Positions 50,150 to 58,221 of a stretch of 64,000 nucleotides of DNA are shown here, piece after piece. The notes beneath the pieces are model-generated. The model had not been told where the DNA came from, did not search any database, and was given only the letters and a program-made list of their open reading frames with translations. Every line of letters begins with the position of its first letter. The stretch's first letter is position 1. The position numbers were made by a program, and so were the translations under genes. Source of the DNA: Streptomyces diastaticus subsp. diastaticus (GTDB taxonomy: Bacteria; Actinomycetota; Actinomycetes; Streptomycetales; Streptomycetaceae). The stretch spans positions 310,001 to 374,000 of the forward strand of contig NZ_BLLN01000005.1 in NCBI RefSeq assembly GCF_011170125.1, written 5' to 3'.

Positions 50150-52011
50150 TACGCGTCCTTCCGGGGCTGGGTGCCGGGCCCGGCCGGGCCCGCCGGGTGC
50201 ATGGCGTGGGTGAGCAGGCCGATGAAGGCCCGGTTGAGCAGGGCGCTCTCGCTCGCGCGGAGCGGGCGGCGGCTGAGCAGCAGGGCCTGGCCGTAGAGGG
50301 CTTCGGCGGTGGTGGTGGCGAGACCGCTCTCGGTGATGGTGAGGGCCTGGCGGACCAGGGGGTTCAGGTGGTTGAGGACCAGCTGGGCGCGGGGCGTCCC
50401 GTCGCGCAGCGAGCCGAGGATGTCGGCCCACAGGCCGTCGCTACCGGAGGCGAGGGAGGAGCGGATCCGCTCGTGGCGGGCCTCGCGGTTGTCGAGGAGC
50501 AGGGCGGGCGCGGTGACCGGCTGGAAGTCGCGGAGTACCACGTCGCATTCGTGGGCGCCGACGGTCTCGCGTGCCAGGGCGAGGAAGGCGGCGGCGCGGA
50601 GTTCGGCCGACGGGTCGACGGCGTCCAGGTGGGCGGTGACGGTGGCCGGGTCGAGGTCGGTGACGGTGCTGCCGGGCCGGATCTCGGGGAGCCGGTGGAC
50701 GAGGTCGCGGTCGTAGGTGTAGCCGCCGTTGACGACGCCGAGTCCGGCGGCCGAGGCGATGGGCGCGACCTGGCGGAACTCCTCGACGCTGCGGGTCACC
50801 AGGACGGTCGGGTGGTTGCGGGCGAACTCTTCGAGGGTGACGTCGCCGTCGGTGGTCTCGAAGGGCAGCCAGGGCAGGACGACCCGCAGGAGTTCGTCGT
50901 CGTGGCGGGCCAGGGCCTTCACCGCGAGGTGGTGGGTGTCGATGAAGCGGTGCAGGAGGGCGGGGTCGCTGGCGGCGAGGCCGGTGAGCCAGTCGCGGAC
51001 GCGCCGGCCGAGGGCGTCGCGGACGGCGGAGAGGGTGCCGTCCTCGTAGAGCGCCTCGCGGGAGGCGGTGGGGCGCAGGCTGGTCGTGTCGACGACGCAG
51101 CGGACGAAGAAGGCCCAGTCCGGAAGGAGTTCGGGCGCCTTGTCGGTGAGGAGCATCCCCTTGAGATGGACCCGGTGTCCGGCGCGCTGGGCGGGGCTGA
51201 CCGCGGTGGGCAGGACGTAGGCGACACCACGCAGTCCGGCGGCGGGCAGGTCCAGCTCGATGGTGTCGAGCGGGGTGAAGCCGAAGGTGGTGCGGCAGTA
51301 CGCGGTGAGGGCTTCCCGGCGGGCCAGCGGTGAGCCGTGCGAGCGCTCCCAGGGCGGGGTGTCGTTGATCCGCGTGACGGTGCCGCGCGGGTCGACGACG
51401 GTGACCTCGGGCTTCAGGAGGCCGCCGAAGTGGCGGGCGAGGCCGGTGACGCGTTCGGGGCTGGTCCACTCGGCGTTGTCGGCGCGCGGGGTGAGGCGGA
51501 CGGTGGTGCCCGGCTCGGGCATCGCGTCGGCCGGCAGGGTGCGGATGGTGTAGCGGCCGTCGGCGTGGCCGCGCCATTCGACGGTGGGCGCGCCGGGGTC
51601 GGCGGCGGGCCGGCTGATCACGGTGATCTCGTCGGCGACGACGAAGCAGGCGAGCAGACCGATGCCGAACTGGCCGATGAACTCCCCGCGGGCGGACTCC
51701 AGTCCGGCCCCGTCCAGGCCGCCCTCGGCGTGCCGCTTGGAGCTGCGGCCGATGGTGGCGAGGAAACGGTGCACGTCGGCCTCGGTGAGGCCGGCGCCGG
51801 TGTCGGTGACGGTGAGCGACTCGCCGGTCCGCACGGTGATGGTGGCGGGGGCGCCGGGGTCGGCGGCCCGCCGGGCGGTGATGGCGTCGGCCGCGTTCTG
51901 GAGGAGTTCGCGCAAGTAGACGCGGGGGCTGGAGTAGAGGTGGTGGGAGAGCAGGTCCACCAGGCCGCGCAGGTCGACCTGGAAGCTGTGGGCGGACTCG
52001 GAGTGGAGCAC
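50149..52011 (-). CDS. Hsp90-family (HtpG-like) ATPase chaperone
   Basis: A 620-residue GHKL ATPase of the Hsp90 fold. The N-terminal ATP site has YLRELLQNAADAITARR (Glu and Asn for Mg and hydrolysis), VTDTGAGLTEADVHRFLATI (DxGxG) and GQFGIGLLACFVVADE (the G2 lid). The middle domain begins near 230 with PPWERSHGSP and includes HRVHLKGMLLTDKAPELLPDW and SLRPTASREALY, containing the catalytic-loop Arg. The C-terminal dimerisation domain (about 420-620) is divergent from E. coli HtpG. It ends PGTQPRKDA, without MEEVD. GTG start behind GAGGGAA. It is coupled to the giant helical-repeat gene and 116 bp from another helical-repeat-like gene upstream. Client and trigger unknown. Confidence 0.93.
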   Translation of the reverse strand: MLHSESAHSFQVDLRGLVDLLSHHLYSSPRVYLRELLQNAADAITARRAADPGAPATITVRTGESLTVTDTGAGLTEADVHRFLATIGRSSKRHAEGGLDGAGLESARGEFIGQFGIGLLACFVVADEITVISRPAADPGAPTVEWRGHADGRYTIRTLPADAMPEPGTTVRLTPRADNAEWTSPERVTGLARHFGGLLKPEVTVVDPRGTVTRINDTPPWERSHGSPLARREALTAYCRTTFGFTPLDTIELDLPAAGLRGVAYVLPTAVSPAQRAGHRVHLKGMLLTDKAPELLPDWAFFVRCVVDTTSLRPTASREALYEDGTLSAVRDALGRRVRDWLTGLAASDPALLHRFIDTHHLAVKALARHDDELLRVVLPWLPFETTDGDVTLEEFARNHPTVLVTRSVEEFRQVAPIASAAGLGVVNGGYTYDRDLVHRLPEIRPGSTVTDLDPATVTAHLDAVDPSAELRAAAFLALARETVGAHECDVVLRDFQPVTAPALLLDNREARHERIRSSLASGSDGLWADILGSLRDGTPRAQLVLNHLNPLVRQALTITESGLATTTAEALYGQALLLSRRPLRASESALLNRAFIGLLTHAMHPAGPAGPGTQPRKDA

Positions 52012-52127
52012 CTGTCGGTTCCCTCGTCGGGCGCGCGGCGGCGGGCGGGGCGGGCGGCCCGCCGGCGGGCCCCGGTCTCTGCGGGGCCCGCGGTCACGGG
52101 CGGGCTGGGGTGGGGGCGCGGGCCGGC

Positions 52128-53099
52128 TCAGCGGGCGGCGGCGCGGTTCTCGCGGTAGGCGGTGGCCGGGTCGGCGTCGAGGTAGTACCAGGGGAAGCGG
52201 GTGATGATCCCGTCGGTGCCCTCGAAGCAGGGCTTGGCCAGTTCGCGGTCGCCGGTGAGCGAGAACGCCATGGCGAAGGTGTTGTACACCTGGAGCCAGC
52301 CCTGTTCGTAGGCGAAGTCCTCGTGCCAGATGGAGCGTTCGGCGGCCTCGGTGAGCGAGGCGGTGACCTCGGGCTGCCCCAGGTACTCGGCGTCGGCGCC
52401 GGAGTCGAGGGCGAGCCACTGCTCGATGTGGGCGAGGGCGACGAGCTGGCCGAGCATACTGCCGGCGGGCGCGTCGCGCACGGCCCGGTTCGCGAAGGCG
52501 TGCATCTCCTCGTGGGAGCCGCCCCACTTGTCGCAGAGCTGCTGGAGGTGCTGCTGGTGGGCGCCGAGGTGGTGAGGGTGGCGCCGGACGGCCGCCTCGA
52601 ACCGGCGGCGGGCGACGGTCTGCCCGGCCTGGAGGCCGCGGCCGCTCATCTGGAGGAAGTACCAGGGGCTGACCCACTCGGGCTCACGCTCGGCGGCCGC
52701 GTAGAGCCACTTCTCCGCGGTCCGCAGCCGGTTGTGGAAGACCTGGAACTGCTCGCGTGAGACGTGCTGGGCCCGGGCCCCGGTGCGCGCCTCCCAGCCC
52801 CAGTTGACGTGCCGCGCCCCGGCGACGAGCAGCGGCAGCGCCGAGCCGGGCTCGGCCTCGACGGCCTGGGGTATCCAGTTCTCCACGTTCGCGGTCTCGG
52901 CGACCGCCGTGATCAGCCAGGTGCGGTCCTCGGACTCGGGACGCTCCGTCAGCTGCTCGCGCACGGCCGCCCAGTCGGCCGCCTCGGCCGCCTCGCGGAT
53001 GCGCCCGACCTCGGGTTCCCCCTGGTTCTCGTCCACCTCGGCGGTGGAACGGCCCATCCATCTTTTCAGCGAGGACCCCGCCCCCCGGAGCAACGCCAT
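52128..53099 (-). CDS. Helical-repeat-like hypothetical protein of the Hsp90 unit
   Basis: A 323-residue cytosolic protein composed of helix pairs with many Trp and His: TWLITAVAETANVENWIPQA, RLRTAEKWLYAAAEREPEWV, RHPHHLGAHQQHLQQLCDKW and SMLGQLVALAHIEQWLALDS. The pattern is TPR/Sel1-like, and the Trp-rich HVNWGWEARTG block suggests a DUF4034-like family, but I could not confirm the family. It precedes the Hsp90 gene by 116 bp on the same strand and is likely the first gene of that transcript. The ATG at 53099 follows CAGGGGG. No catalytic motif was seen; an adaptor role for the chaperone is an inference. Confidence 0.75.
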   Translation of the reverse strand: MALLRGAGSSLKRWMGRSTAEVDENQGEPEVGRIREAAEAADWAAVREQLTERPESEDRTWLITAVAETANVENWIPQAVEAEPGSALPLLVAGARHVNWGWEARTGARAQHVSREQFQVFHNRLRTAEKWLYAAAEREPEWVSPWYFLQMSGRGLQAGQTVARRRFEAAVRRHPHHLGAHQQHLQQLCDKWGGSHEEMHAFANRAVRDAPAGSMLGQLVALAHIEQWLALDSGADAEYLGQPEVTASLTEAAERSIWHEDFAYEQGWLQVYNTFAMAFSLTGDRELAKPCFEGTDGIITRFPWYYLDADPATAYRENRAAAR

Positions 53100-53672
53100 G
53101 ACAACCCCCTGCCGCGCGCGGTCCCGACGGACCGTCCGCGCCTCGTCCGCAGGTAGTTGAGTATCACGCCCGGACGACATCCGCACACTCGTTTGACGTG
53201 CGGGTTCGCGGGACGGGGCGCCCGCGCGGCCGTGTTCCTGGCCTGTGCGGGAGCGTGCGGATCCCCCGCGCGGAATCACCGCCGCCGGAACCCGGCGAAT
53301 CCCGTACGGCGGGCCGCATTCGGTCCGCCCTCCCCTCACGCGCAGACACGGAATCCGGGCCTCGGGAATCCGTGGGCGGTCCTGGGATTACCTGCGGCGG
53401 CCGTTCCGGATATCCACTGCGTCGACCAGCGACACCGCCTCCTACCTGCCCGTTTTCCGTTCCCGAAGCCCCGATGGGGAGGCGTCCGGTCACTCCTCGG
53501 CGGAACGCACGCGCATTTCCTTCACCCCTTGATCACATTCCGTCCCCGGGAGCGGGCACGCGACAGCGCGCCGACGGCCAGAAATCGCCCGCGCGAATTC
53601 CCGCTTTCCGCTCCGGACTTCCGCCTTGTCGTTCCCCGCACCTCGGCGAGGGGACGCCCGTAGTCTGTAGCC
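53100..53672. other. 573-bp divergent intergenic region
   Basis: No gene is supported between the Hsp90-unit gene and the rightward membrane protein at 53673. It must contain both promoters. TAGTCT at 53661-53666 is seven bases before the downstream GTG and probably is its -10. Confidence 0.5.
53661..53666 (+). promoter_or_regulatory. -10 element for leaderless membrane protein gene
   Basis: TAGTCT ends six bases before the GTG at 53673 and no ribosome binding site lies between them, as expected for a leaderless transcript. No clear -35 was found at the usual spacing. Confidence 0.5.
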
Positions 53673-55157
53673 GTGCTGATCTACGACGAACTGACCGCGG
53701 CCGAGCGCGTGTTGTGGGACGCCTTCCCCGAAGGACGGTGGGTGGATCTGCGCACCGGGGTGGCCGAGGAGGACGATCCCGCCGGAGGCGCACGCTGGGG
53801 AGCCGCGCGCACGGTGCGCGCCGAGGTGGTGTCCGCTCTGCTGCTGGGGGGCGGCGACCAGCAGCCGGGGAGGGTCGCTTCGCTGCGCCTCGCCGGTGCC
53901 CGGATCACCGGTCCGCTCGACCTCTCCGGCGCGGAGATCAGCCACATCGTCTGGCTCAAGGGGTGCCGTCTGGAACATGCCGTCAGCCTCCACTCCGCCT
54001 CGACGCGCACGGTCCGCATCACCCGCAGCCGGGTGCCCGGCGTCGATGCCCGGCTGGCCCGCGTCGGCGGCCACCTGGATCTCACCGGAACGGCCGTGGA
54101 GTCGGGCCGCCTCGCCCTGATCAACGCCGAGGTGGCCGGGGAGCTCGTCCTGAACGGCACCCGGATCACGACGACCGGGAAATGGGCAGTGTTCGCGGGC
54201 GGCCTGGTCATGGGCGGCGGAGTCTTCTGCCGTAAGGGCTTCACCACGCGGGGCGGCGTGAGGCTGTCGGGTGCGCAACTGCCCGGCGGCCTTTTCATGC
54301 AAGGTGCGCGGCTGGCGAACCCCCACGGTGAGGCGCTGGTCGCGGACAGCGCGACAGCCTCGGTGGTGAACCTCTCCGAAGGCTTCAGGGCTGTCGGGAC
54401 GCTGCGCCTGCGCGGCGCCCGGATATCCGACCTGCTGACCCTCGACGGAGCCACCCTCGACGGCGAGGGGACGGCGCTGTTCGGCGTCGGCATGGAGGTG
54501 GGCACCTTCGACTTCGGCCTCGCCGCGACGCCCTCGGGCGCGGTCGACCTCCAGGGCGCCCGCGTGACCGCCCTGCACGACCGCGAGCGGAGCTGGCCCG
54601 ACGAGGTGCGGCTGGACGGCCTCGTCTACGGCTCGCTCCGCTCCGGGGGAACGCCCCGCCGGGGGGACGTGGCCCGGCGCCTGGCCTGGCTCCGCCGCAA
54701 CCCCGGCTACGCCCCGCAGCCGTACGAGCAGCTCGCCGCCTCCTACCGCCAGGCGGGGCACGACGACGACGCCCGGCGGGTCCTGCTGGCCAAGCAGCGC
54801 CACCGTCGCACCACGCTGAACCTGCCCGGCCGGGTGTGGGGCCGTCTGCTCGACGCCGCCGTCGGCTACGGCTACCGGCCCTGGCTGGCGGCGTTGTGGA
54901 TGGGCGCGCTCTGCCTGCTCGGCAGCCTGGTGTTCCGCACCCGCACGCCGGTGCAGACGAAGGACGGGGAGGGCGCCCCGTTCAACGCCTTCGTCTACAC
55001 CCTCGACCTGCTCTTCCCCGTCGGTGACTTCGGCCAGCGCGGTGCCTGGCACTGGACGGGCGCGACCCAGTGGCTGGCGTATCTGCTGGTCGCCGTCGGC
55101 TGGGTGCTCACCACAACGGTCGTGGCCGGCGTCTCCCGCACCCTGACGAGGAACTGA
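53673..55157 (+). CDS. Beta-helix membrane protein (annotated 'membrane-associated oxidoreductase' family)
   Basis: A 494-residue protein. The N-terminal 330 residues form short repeats of about 18-22 residues with an LxLxGAxI pattern (SLRLAGARITGPLDLSGAEI, LRLRGARISDLLTLDGATLD), i.e. a pentapeptide-like right-handed beta-helix. The C-terminal 120 residues contain two transmembrane helices (LAALWMGALCLLGSLVFRT and WLAYLLVAVGWVLTTTVVAG). Database entries call this family 'membrane-associated oxidoreductase', but no redox cofactor site is visible. The gene appears leaderless, with -10 TAGTCT. Function unknown; the beta-helix most likely binds protein or lipid at the membrane. Confidence 0.85.
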   Translation: MLIYDELTAAERVLWDAFPEGRWVDLRTGVAEEDDPAGGARWGAARTVRAEVVSALLLGGGDQQPGRVASLRLAGARITGPLDLSGAEISHIVWLKGCRLEHAVSLHSASTRTVRITRSRVPGVDARLARVGGHLDLTGTAVESGRLALINAEVAGELVLNGTRITTTGKWAVFAGGLVMGGGVFCRKGFTTRGGVRLSGAQLPGGLFMQGARLANPHGEALVADSATASVVNLSEGFRAVGTLRLRGARISDLLTLDGATLDGEGTALFGVGMEVGTFDFGLAATPSGAVDLQGARVTALHDRERSWPDEVRLDGLVYGSLRSGGTPRRGDVARRLAWLRRNPGYAPQPYEQLAASYRQAGHDDDARRVLLAKQRHRRTTLNLPGRVWGRLLDAAVGYGYRPWLAALWMGALCLLGSLVFRTRTPVQTKDGEGAPFNAFVYTLDLLFPVGDFGQRGAWHWTGATQWLAYLLVAVGWVLTTTVVAGVSRTLTRN

Positions 55158-55256
55158 CCACCACGCGCGCGTCGGCGAAGCCCCCGCCCGCCGGCGGGTG
55201 CCGCTGGGCCGGCCGGTCACCCGTCAGCCTGTCGGCGGCGTGAGACGCCCGGCGGC

Positions 55257-55643
55257 CTACCCGGTGTGCACGATCTGGATCAGGTTGCCGCAGGTGTCGT
55301 CGAGGACGGCGGTGGTGACCGGGCCCGTCGTCAGCGGTTCCTGGGTGAAGCCGACCCCCAGCCCGCTCAGCCGGGCGTACTCCGCCGCCACGTCGTCCAC
55401 GGCGAAGGAGGCGGCCGGGATGCCGTCGTGGACCAGTGCCTCCTTGTACGGCTTGACGGCGGGGTGGCCGTCGGGCTCCAGCAGCAGTTCGGTGCCCTCG
55501 GGGGCCTCCGGGGAGACGACGGTCAGCCACCGGGCCTCGCCGAGCGGGATGTCCTGCTTCTTCACGAACCCGAGCGCCTCCGTGTAGAAGCGCAGGGCCT
55601 TCTCCTGGTCGTCGACGAAGACGCTGGTCACGTAGATCCTCAT
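55257..55643 (-). CDS. VOC/glyoxalase-superfamily protein
   Basis: A 128-residue single-domain vicinal-oxygen-chelate protein. It starts MRIYVTSVFVDDQEKALRFY and has the two beta-alpha-beta-beta-beta repeats of the fold: TEALGFVKKQDIPLGEARWL and AASFAVDDVAAEYARLSGLG. The terminal DDTCGNLIQIVHTG carries the usual late metal-ligand region. Its ATG overlaps the stop of an upstream ArsR-like gene (ATGA), the common arrangement in which ArsR regulates a glyoxalase. That regulator is frameshifted here. Substrate unknown; antibiotic-resistance or methylglyoxal-like roles are both possible. Confidence 0.88.
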   Translation of the reverse strand: MRIYVTSVFVDDQEKALRFYTEALGFVKKQDIPLGEARWLTVVSPEAPEGTELLLEPDGHPAVKPYKEALVHDGIPAASFAVDDVAAEYARLSGLGVGFTQEPLTTGPVTTAVLDDTCGNLIQIVHTG

Positions 55644-55937
55644 GGCGCGCTCTCCGGTGTGTCGGGCCTGAGCCATCGGGTCGCGATGTGCTCCGGCGGC
55701 TCGGTGTTCAGGTCGTGGGACTCGTGGCGTCCCTGGCGCCGGGCGCGGACCGGCTCCGCGGCTTCCAGGACGGCCGGGTGCCGGCAGACCGCCTGCCGGG
55801 ACAGCCCGGGGCCGTGCTTGGTCACCAGCCGGGTACACAGCTCGCTCGAACACGGTCTGGCCGTCCCGCTCCACCAGCTCGTCGAGGGTGAGCCGTCGGG
55901 TGGGGGCGGCCGGCGCCTTGTGGACATCCTCCGCCAT
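55640..55937 (-). pseudogene. ArsR-family regulator broken by a 4-bp duplication
   Basis: From the ATG at 55937 the minus strand reads MAEDVHKAPAAPTRRLTLDE, then VERDGQTVFE, an unbroken start. At 55848-55841 the bases GAGCGAGC contain a tandem copy of CGAG; removing one copy lets the frame go on as LCTRLVTKHGPGLSRQAV, then HPAVLEAAEPVRARRQGR and HDLNTEPPEHIATRW to the TGA at 55640. That is the winged helix and C-terminus of an ArsR regulator. With the duplication the product is truncated. The VOC gene overlaps its stop. Consequence: the downstream VOC gene has probably lost its dedicated repressor and coupled translation. Confidence 0.8.
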
Positions 55938-56319
55938 GGCCCAGTCGAGAGCGAGCCGGCCCGGCCGCGCGCGACACCGGCCGAGGTCGCCCGCGCCGAT
56001 CCGGCGTTACCCTCGGCGGCCCTCTCCGGCCGGTGCTGTGCCGTACGGATGCGGCAGAGCGCCGGCCGGCCTGCCGGAGCGGGGCGGGCGCGGGCGCGGG
56101 AGGTGCGTCCGTACCGGCCGGGGTGGCGCCGGATCGCCGGGGCCGACGTCGTCGCGCGGGCCGAACAGGCGTGCCCCGGGGCGGCTGGACGCAGGTGCTG
56201 GAAGGCGCGGGGGACCCGCCGGCTCGGCGAGGGCCGACTCCGGATCACTTCCCATGCTCATCCGCCCCGCGGGACCGGAGACGCCGACCTGCTGTCGCTC
56301 CGGTCACGCCCCGCCGGGA

Positions 56320-56640
56320 CCGGGTGACCTGGGACAAGCCGCACCGGTACGCGATGGCTGCCCGTGCGACCGGGGTGATCACCGGGGCGGACCGGCGCCC
56401 GGCACCCGAACCGCTGCGCGCGCTCCTCGGCGCGGCGGGGGCGGAGATGCTCCTGCTGCTCGGCTCCCCGAGGAGCGCTACGCACCTGGTGGCTCCGACC
56501 GGCCAGGGACTCGGGCCGGTGGGACGCCACCTGAAGGTCCTGCACGAGGCAGGGCTGATCCGGCGCCGCCGCACCGGACGCTCGGTGCTGCACCACCGGC
56601 CCGCCGCCTGCGCGTCACCGGCCGAGGCCGCGGGCGGCGC
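56320..56640 (+). pseudogene. Fragment of ArsR/winged-helix regulator
   Basis: The plus strand reads WDKPHRYAMAARATGVITGA, then LRALLGAAGAEMLLLLGSPR, THLVAPTGQGLGPVGRHLKV and EAGLIRRRRTGRSVLHHRP. This is the C-terminal half of a large ArsR-like regulator, including its winged-helix domain. The N-terminal half is not present in the same frame upstream, and the frame runs on into the neighbouring gene on the other strand, so this looks like a decayed copy. Confidence 0.55.
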
Positions 56641-56706
56641 GCAGGAGCCGAGCGGGGACGCGGCCGGCCCGTGGCCGGCCGCGTCCCCGCCTCCGGAAAG
56701 GGCGGC

Positions 56707-57030
56707 TCAGCAGAGCGCGAGCCCGTCGAACTGCGGGGCGAGACCGCGCTTGGTCTTGAACTTCTGCCCGGGCTTCAGGGTGTTGCAGTCGGAGTCGGGG
56801 GCGAAGGACCACACCACCTTGACCCGCTTCGTGGTGGAGCACTTGTTCGTCACGTAGGCGGTCTTCGAGATGGTGCCCTTGTCGACCGTGACCTTGACGC
56901 ACGTGGGGGCCGCGGCGCTCGCCCGGAGACCGCCGGCGGAGGCGGCATGGGCGGTTCCGCTCATGGCCAGCACGGCGGCGCCGGTGAGGCCCACGGCTGT
57001 GAACCGCTTCATCCGCGAGGACTTGCGCAC
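56707..57030 (-). CDS. Small secreted protein, tendamistat-like cysteine pattern
   Basis: A 107-residue exported protein. The signal peptide ends AHA (about 1-30). The mature part has four cysteines in TCVKVTVDKGT, VTNKCSTTKRVKVVWSF, DSDCNTLKPGQKFKTK and GLALC. The spacing between the second and third (17 residues), the VKVV strand before the third and the PGQ after it match the alpha-amylase inhibitor tendamistat fold; the outer spacings differ (19 and 24 against 15 and 27). The inhibitory Trp-Arg-Tyr triad is missing, so a different target is expected. GTG start at 57030 is used because AGGAGAT lies eight bases upstream; the ATG at 57012 has no binding site. Confidence 0.8.
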   Translation of the reverse strand: MRKSSRMKRFTAVGLTGAAVLAMSGTAHAASAGGLRASAAAPTCVKVTVDKGTISKTAYVTNKCSTTKRVKVVWSFAPDSDCNTLKPGQKFKTKRGLAPQFDGLALC

Positions 57031-57380
57031 TCGACATCTCCTGTCTGTTGCTGTCGGGACGGTGATGAACTGTACGGCTGCCGTGCGGCGCCACCCGGCC
57101 TTGTCGCAGAGCGCTGACACTCGTGCGACGAAGCCATGACGCCACCCTCCGACCACCACCTTCGGCCCCGCCTCGACGGAGGACGGCAAGGCGGCGGAAG
57201 CCGCCCACAAGGGGGTGGTGCCGACGCGCGACGCCGGCCCCGGAGGCGGCGCGTGACGTTCACGCCCGTCCCGGAGTTCCCGTCAGTGGCCACGGGCGGC
57301 CGCCCGCTACCGGTGAGGGCCGGCCTGGACCGGCCGAGCCCCTCCCGTCAGATCCGCCTGGCCCGGCCTCCGACGTCCGA

Positions 57381-57461
57381 ATGTGTTTACTTCCCCGAGC
57401 AGCGCGCGTAGCATCCGGGAAACCCACAAGGTCGGTCATGGAAACGGATGTAAACCCACAT
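57381..57461 (+). promoter_or_regulatory. fruR promoter and self-operator
   Basis: TTTACT (57386-57391), 17 bp, TAGCAT (57409-57414) is a good sigma-70-type promoter. ATGTGTTTAC (57381-57390) and GTAAACCCACAT (57450-57461) are inverted half-sites, one overlapping the -35 and the other the fruR start codon. DeoR-type FruR is expected to bind such GTTTAC/GTAAAC sites, so the operon is probably autorepressed and induced by fructose-1-phosphate. Confidence 0.6.
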
Positions 57462-58221
57462 GTTCGCAGCGGAGCGTCAGCAGGAGATCCTGCGGCTGGC
57501 TCATGAGAGCGGCCGGGTGGACGTGCTCTCCCTCGCCGACGAGTTCCAGGTGACCGCCGAGACGGTGCGCCGGGACCTCAAGGCGCTCGACCGGGCCGGT
57601 CTGGTTCGCCGGGTCCACGGCGGCGCCATCCCGGCGGGCCACCTCGGGTTCGAGCCGGACCTCGCCGAGCGCGACGCCCTCGCCGCCGACGAGAAGGACC
57701 TCATCGCCCGGGCCGCCCTCGCCGAGCTGCCCGCCGACGGCAGCGTCATCCTCGACGCGGGCACCACCTCCGCCCGCCTCGCCGCGGCCTTCCCGGTGGA
57801 GTCGACGCTGACCGTGGTCACGCACGCGCTGCCGATCGCGGCCCGGCTCGCCGACCACCCGGGCATCGCCCTGCACCTGGTCGGCGGCCGGGTCCGGCAC
57901 CGTACGCGGGCGGCGGTCGACGCCTGGGCGCTGCGGGCACTCGGCGAGATCAAGGCCGACGTGGTCTTCCTCGCCACCAACGGCTTCGGCCCCGAGGACG
58001 GCCTCACCACACCCGACCTCGCCGAGGCGGCGGTGAAACGGGCGGCCGTCCGCGCCGCGCGGCGAGTGGTGCTGCTCGCCGACTCGGCCAAGTTCGGGCA
58101 GCAGCACTTCGCCCGCTTCGGCGACCTGGCCGACGTCGACCTGCTCATCACGGACTCCGGACTCAGCGACGAGGACGCCCGCGCCGTCGAGGCGCGGGGA
58201 CCGGAGGTGGTCCGGGCGTGA
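57460..58221 (+). CDS. fruR: DeoR-family fructose operon repressor
   Basis: A 253-residue repressor. The N-terminal DeoR helix-turn-helix (about 6-58) reads QQEILRLAHESGRVDVLSLA, then VTAETVRRDLKALDRAGLVR. The C-terminal DeoRC sugar-phosphate domain (about 80-235) has AGTTSARLAA and the phosphate-handling GGRVRHRTRAAVDAWA, and ATNGFGPEDGLTTPD. Expected effector is fructose-1-phosphate. The ATG at 57460 lies inside the proposed operator. Its TGA overlaps the GTG of fruK by four bases (GTGA), so the two are co-translated. Confidence 0.93.
   Translation: MFAAERQQEILRLAHESGRVDVLSLADEFQVTAETVRRDLKALDRAGLVRRVHGGAIPAGHLGFEPDLAERDALAADEKDLIARAALAELPADGSVILDAGTTSARLAAAFPVESTLTVVTHALPIAARLADHPGIALHLVGGRVRHRTRAAVDAWALRALGEIKADVVFLATNGFGPEDGLTTPDLAEAAVKRAAVRAARRVVLLADSAKFGQQHFARFGDLADVDLLITDSGLSDEDARAVEARGPEVVRA

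Noticed and set aside
47087..53099. Calling the Hsp90/helical-repeat unit an anti-phage system
   Set aside because: No nuclease, toxin, NTPase-REase or phage-linked gene is adjacent; only a chaperone-cochaperone relationship is supported.
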